Assembly: GCA_032209605.1 (NCBI GenBank)
Contig: JASFXZ010000010.1
Coordinates: forward strand, 8,515,385-8,579,384
Direction: 5' to 3'
Source: Mactromeris polynyma
Lineage: Eukaryota; Mollusca; Bivalvia; Venerida; Mactridae
DNA length: 64,000 nucleotides
Shown: positions 60,561-64,000 of the stretch, one piece after another
Numbering within the stretch: the first letter of the stretch is position 1
Layout: every line of letters starts with the position of its first letter
Notes under the pieces: generated by a model
Databases searched by the model: none
Told to the model about the DNA's origin: nothing
What the model saw: only the letters and a program-made list of their open reading frames with translations
Position numbers and translations under genes: made by a program

Positions 60561-63297
60561 TCACAAAGGGGGTGCTGATGACGCTCGAGCTAGGTCTGCA
60601 TATACGCCATACTGCGGCGGGGCTTCTGAGTTAATGCTTCGAACATTTGTCCGAGATATGTCTCTGAGTGTGTAAAGAGGCGGGGCTTGTGGTAATAAAA
60701 CATTCGAGTGTCCCGTACGATCTTGATAGGGCATTGCATGACCATGTTGTTGGTAAGCTTGAATCTCTCGGGAATTCGGCTGCATTTGTTGTGAAGATGA
60801 TAAATTCTCGGAATTATTAGACTGTGTTTGTTGTTGATTCGATTGCAGACTGTGTCCTAGGTTTTCTCCCAACGAATACGCCGGGGGAGCTGCTGTGTAG
60901 GGGGGCGGCTGGAGAGGCTGTGTAATATATGGCCCTGTAAAAATGTAATAAGAAAATATGAACAACTATGATTGTCTGCAGCACGGTTTATATGTCCGTG
61001 TCTGTAGTAACATGCTTTCAATATAGTGATGAAGTGGCAAAAAATAAGAATATGTTCTAATAAAAAAATTGATGATTACGTCAAAGGAATTTGTTTATAA
61101 TAAGTTAATGATAAGTCAACATCGACTCGGCTAATTTTGATAAAATGTCATATAATTTGAATAAAAATTGGAAAATATACGAACACACCCATGATTCAAT
61201 AGTCCAGCAAACGTATGACGGTTGCGCAGCAGCGGAAAATTAAAGTTGAAAAAAAGAAAATTCGTCTGATGTCAAATTATCATTATTGTACATTTACTAC
61301 TATTAAATGATAGTTCTTTTTAAACATTTTTTTAAGAAAATATGAACATTAATATGAAAGGAGTCTTATTCGGGAAAAAATAAAATTCTTTTATTTTTGA
61401 CTTTCAATAATCTGTGTTTTACGGACGCTTTCAACTTATGCTTGTTAAAGAAATTGAAAGCGCCTGGGTGATATAGAGTGAGCATACGATTCTTCTAGAC
61501 GGTCTCAAGGCCAATGAGCACAACAGTGGGCCAAATTTTATGGTAGTATTCAAGAGGCAATCGACCATAAATAAATGTTTTGCTTTTAAAATGCTCAAAT
61601 AGTAGTAACCTTAAGACCTAATCAGTGGATATAATGTTTAGGAATAGAAAAAGGTCACTCCAATGTCATTTTACACGATCTAGATCTGGGTGTGTGTATG
61701 AGGAGGCAGGAAAATGAAACTCCTTTTACAATAATACTTACATTGAAGGTTAGAATTTTGAACCACGGACACATTACAGTGAGAACGATCATCAGGACGG
61801 CCGCTCGGATTTATAACTCTTCGGAACATTGTCTTTTTCTTGTAGATCCAAAATCCAGCAATAACGGCGACAATTACGCTCAGTAAAATTCCAATTATGA
61901 TTAATCCAACGATGAAATTATCCAGGCAACATTGTACATCAACACCGCTACCGCAGCATCCGGCCGCACAGCTATGCCACTCCTTGTCATTATAGTTATA
62001 ACAGAATTCATCACCAACAACATCTACAAGTAGATTTAATGTAAATAATAATAATAATAATAAATTCGTGTTCAGAAGGTAACATATATTAAGGTTAACA
62101 ATAATGTGTACATCTTATATCCAATATGGCCTTTCTATTAACAAGATAAACACGCTCGAACAAACAAGAATTCGCACGCACAAACAAACAAGCATTCACT
62201 GATGCGAAAGCATAAACAATAAATTGTACAAGTACATCATGTATTAGGTACGTTTATTTCCTACAAGTTGGAGAGCAGATGTGAATGAGATTATTACAAA
62301 CTACATAAGTTAAGATGATCTGAAAATAAAAATAAAACAAAACAACAACAGACACCCCACATAAGACACATACATACGCACAATAATGAAATATTATTGA
62401 GTAAGCACTAAATAGGTCCTATAATTAGTTTTAAATATTTCTATATTAGATAGACAACGTAAATTTACCGCAATATAATTCCATACCTCACGATCATAAA
62501 AAGAAAAGGTTTTTCAACTATTGTTTAAACATTCATTACGTTTATTTTCGTGGACATTTTATGATTTTCTGTGATTACAGTAAATGGATACACATACTAG
62601 TAACCACATGCAGGGGCATCATGGGAGACAGAGGAGTCGAAGAGGAAAGCGCCTGACTCCTGATCCGAAGGTCTTGAGTTTGAATCCCGCCCTGAGCGAC
62701 GTTGCACATCGCGAACTTCTCAAGTCGATTTTCACTGTTTTGCTCTTTCTTCAACCTCAATATTAAGACCACCTTAATGAGAAGACCAGTTTTCAAGGGT
62801 CACAAAGGTGGTATTATTGATAGTTTCCACATTTCCATTATTACCTCCCTTGTTCTGAATTGGCGGCCATATTGATAGGCAAATTTCATTAAAGTTTATA
62901 GGGAATATAATGTAAACGATGATAAACTAATCAGGAATAATAATAATAACTTATTCATTATGCTCATGGGTGAAACTCAGTAAGTTGAAGAAAAAGTGTT
63001 TGTCACATGCTAATTCTCTAGGTATTTTCTCAATTATCACATATTTAGGAATTATTCTTATAAGTGCTTAATATATAAAACCGTTTTGCCTATCAAAATG
63101 TCTCACTATTCAGAAGAAGGGTGATAAATATTGTAGATGTAGGAACTATCTATTATTGAGGTTTTACTGTACATCAAAAAAGTCAAAATGGCGTGTTCGC
63201 ATTCTTCGTGGAGAAAAGTTAAACATATAAAACACGTACCTGCTACAAGTACAAATATAATAGTAGAAAGTGTAGATATCCAGACAGATAATTCCAT
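60561..63297 (-). CDS. CYYR1/Shisa-like (STMC6) membrane protein, gene C
   Basis: Three minus-strand exons: 63240-63297, 61742-62023 and 60561-60934. They join through phase-1 introns (GTACGT...TAG and GTAAGT...CAG) into 237 codons plus stop. Exon 1 is a signal peptide (MELSVWISTLSTIIFVLVA). Exon 2 has six Cys at 27, 38, 42-43 and 51-52 (FCYNYNDKEWHSCAAGCCG, then QCC), a hydrophobic helix at about 54-76, then YKKK. Exon 3 is a tail rich in Pro, Gln and Ser with PPPY, PPAY, PPLY and PPQY motifs. The exon plan, intron phases, strand and Cys layout match genes A and B, but it has far fewer Tyr and the tail is unrelated outside the PPxY motifs. It is an older member of the same tandem family. Alternative names would be Shisa-like or WBP1-like; the family call is firm, the subfamily is not. 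Confidence 0.83.
62042..62345 (-). repeat. dispersed ~300-bp repeat, copy 3 (inverted)
   Basis: Reverse complement of 12285-12640: TAATAAATTCGTGTTCAGAA, AAGGTTAACAATAATGTGTA, TTGTACAAGTACATCATGTA, AAGTTAAGATGATCTGAAAA. It lies in intron 1 of gene C and lacks the long GT run. Confidence 0.75.
62600..62820 (+). mobile_element. possible tRNA-derived repeat
   Basis: GAAAGCGCCTGACTCCTGAT followed by GAGTTTGAATCCCGCC looks like an anticodon arm and B-box region. A 3' body (ACTTCTCAAGTCGATTTTC) follows. There is no clear A-box and no closing acceptor stem. It lies in intron 1 of gene C. Confidence 0.35.
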
Positions 63298-63299
63298 AT

Positions 63300-64000
63300 T
63301 TTTCTAAATTTCAGATTTTTTCTTAATTTCAGTATTTGTGTTGTTTCAAGTAACAATATACACTGCACACATATTAAAGTCTTTTAAATCTACCACTCCT
63401 GTTCAGATACATGTGTTGTAGGATTATAAACGGTGTTGTTTAAATTCAAAACAAATGATGTGCTCAGTTCTGTTATATTCTAGCGGGTAGTAACATGTCG
63501 CATTGTTGGTTACCAAGTCCGCCATATCACGGAATTTAATTCCGTCGTATATCACACCTGACGCAAACAATATTATGCAATCAGTCACGCTATGATGTAG
63601 CTCTATCTATCATGTTGGATCATGTTAATAATAAATATATTTAAATGTTAAATGTCAATGTGAATGTTTCCTTTTAAGTCACATGCTTATAGATTAAAAT
63701 TAAATATTTATGTTAGTAGTTTGGCTACACGGTAGTCTGATAATATATCGTATACATTTTGTATAATTTTATGTATGAGGTGAATGCTTGTATAGTCTCG
63801 TATAATGCTTATTTGAATGGCTTTGTGCTATGTGTTATGTTCTTTATAGTCTTTACTATATGTATATCTATGTTTTGTACAAAGATGAGACTTAAATAAA
63901 TAAATATATATATACATATAAATATATATACATGTATTGGTATGTTTCAACTTTTTATTACGAGTAACTTATTAAAACATTAAACATTTCGTTACCGTGG
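63300..64000. other. upstream flank of gene C
   Basis: Expected to contain the gene C promoter and 5' untranslated region. I cannot identify the start site. The stretch 63800-63905, ending in GAGACTTAAATAAATAAATA, resembles a retrotransposon 3' tail. Confidence 0.35.

Overview
The window looks like nuclear DNA from a marine invertebrate, most likely a bivalve mollusc. The genes are split by short GT-AG introns, intergenic DNA is AT-rich, tRNA-derived SINEs and APE-type non-LTR retrotransposons are common, and three genes belong to the cysteine/tyrosine-rich CYYR1/Shisa-like (STMC6) single-pass membrane family. The species assignment is an inference. There are no bacterial features, operons, CRISPR arrays or credible functional tRNA genes.

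Layout. 1-6.7 kb: gene-poor AT-rich DNA with SINEs, short DNA-transposon remnants and two MITEs with hairpin ends. 6.7-7.25 kb (minus): a TMEM229-family membrane protein. 7.3-12.2 kb: SINE and MITE pieces and one pre-miRNA-like hairpin. 12.2-23.4 kb: segment A, carrying CYYR1-like gene A (minus; three exons), a 5'-truncated non-LTR retrotransposon downstream of the gene, and a 3.57-kb DNA element in intron 1. That element has an 8-bp target-site duplication and inverted arrays of a TTTTCAACCCC motif at its ends. 23.96-44.68 kb: a tandem satellite of 309/319-bp monomers, each containing a 10-bp sub-repeat, with higher-order organisation and a 200-N assembly gap. 44.7-51.2 kb: a foldback-like region. 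Inverted arms of about 275 bp enclose a decayed retrotransposon whose ORF1 begins with a 2A-like DVELNPGP peptide, plus a second ORF1-like reading frame; satellite in reversed orientation follows. 51.2-54.1 kb: a 178-bp tandem repeat, a reverse-transcriptase remnant, and about 22 tandem units that can each fold as a hairpin. 54.1-58.6 kb: segment B, a direct duplicate of segment A with intact CYYR1-like gene B. 60.5-63.3 kb: a third, more diverged family member, gene C.

The three CYYR1-like genes form a same-strand tandem cluster with one shared architecture: a signal-peptide exon, a Cys-rich plus transmembrane exon, and a proline-rich tail exon with PPxY motifs. All introns are phase 1. Comparing A with B orders the insertions. 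The intronic SINE predates the duplication. The retrotransposon and the 3.57-kb element are present only in A and a MITE only in B, so these three probably came later. Everything is read by eye; no alignment or database search was run.
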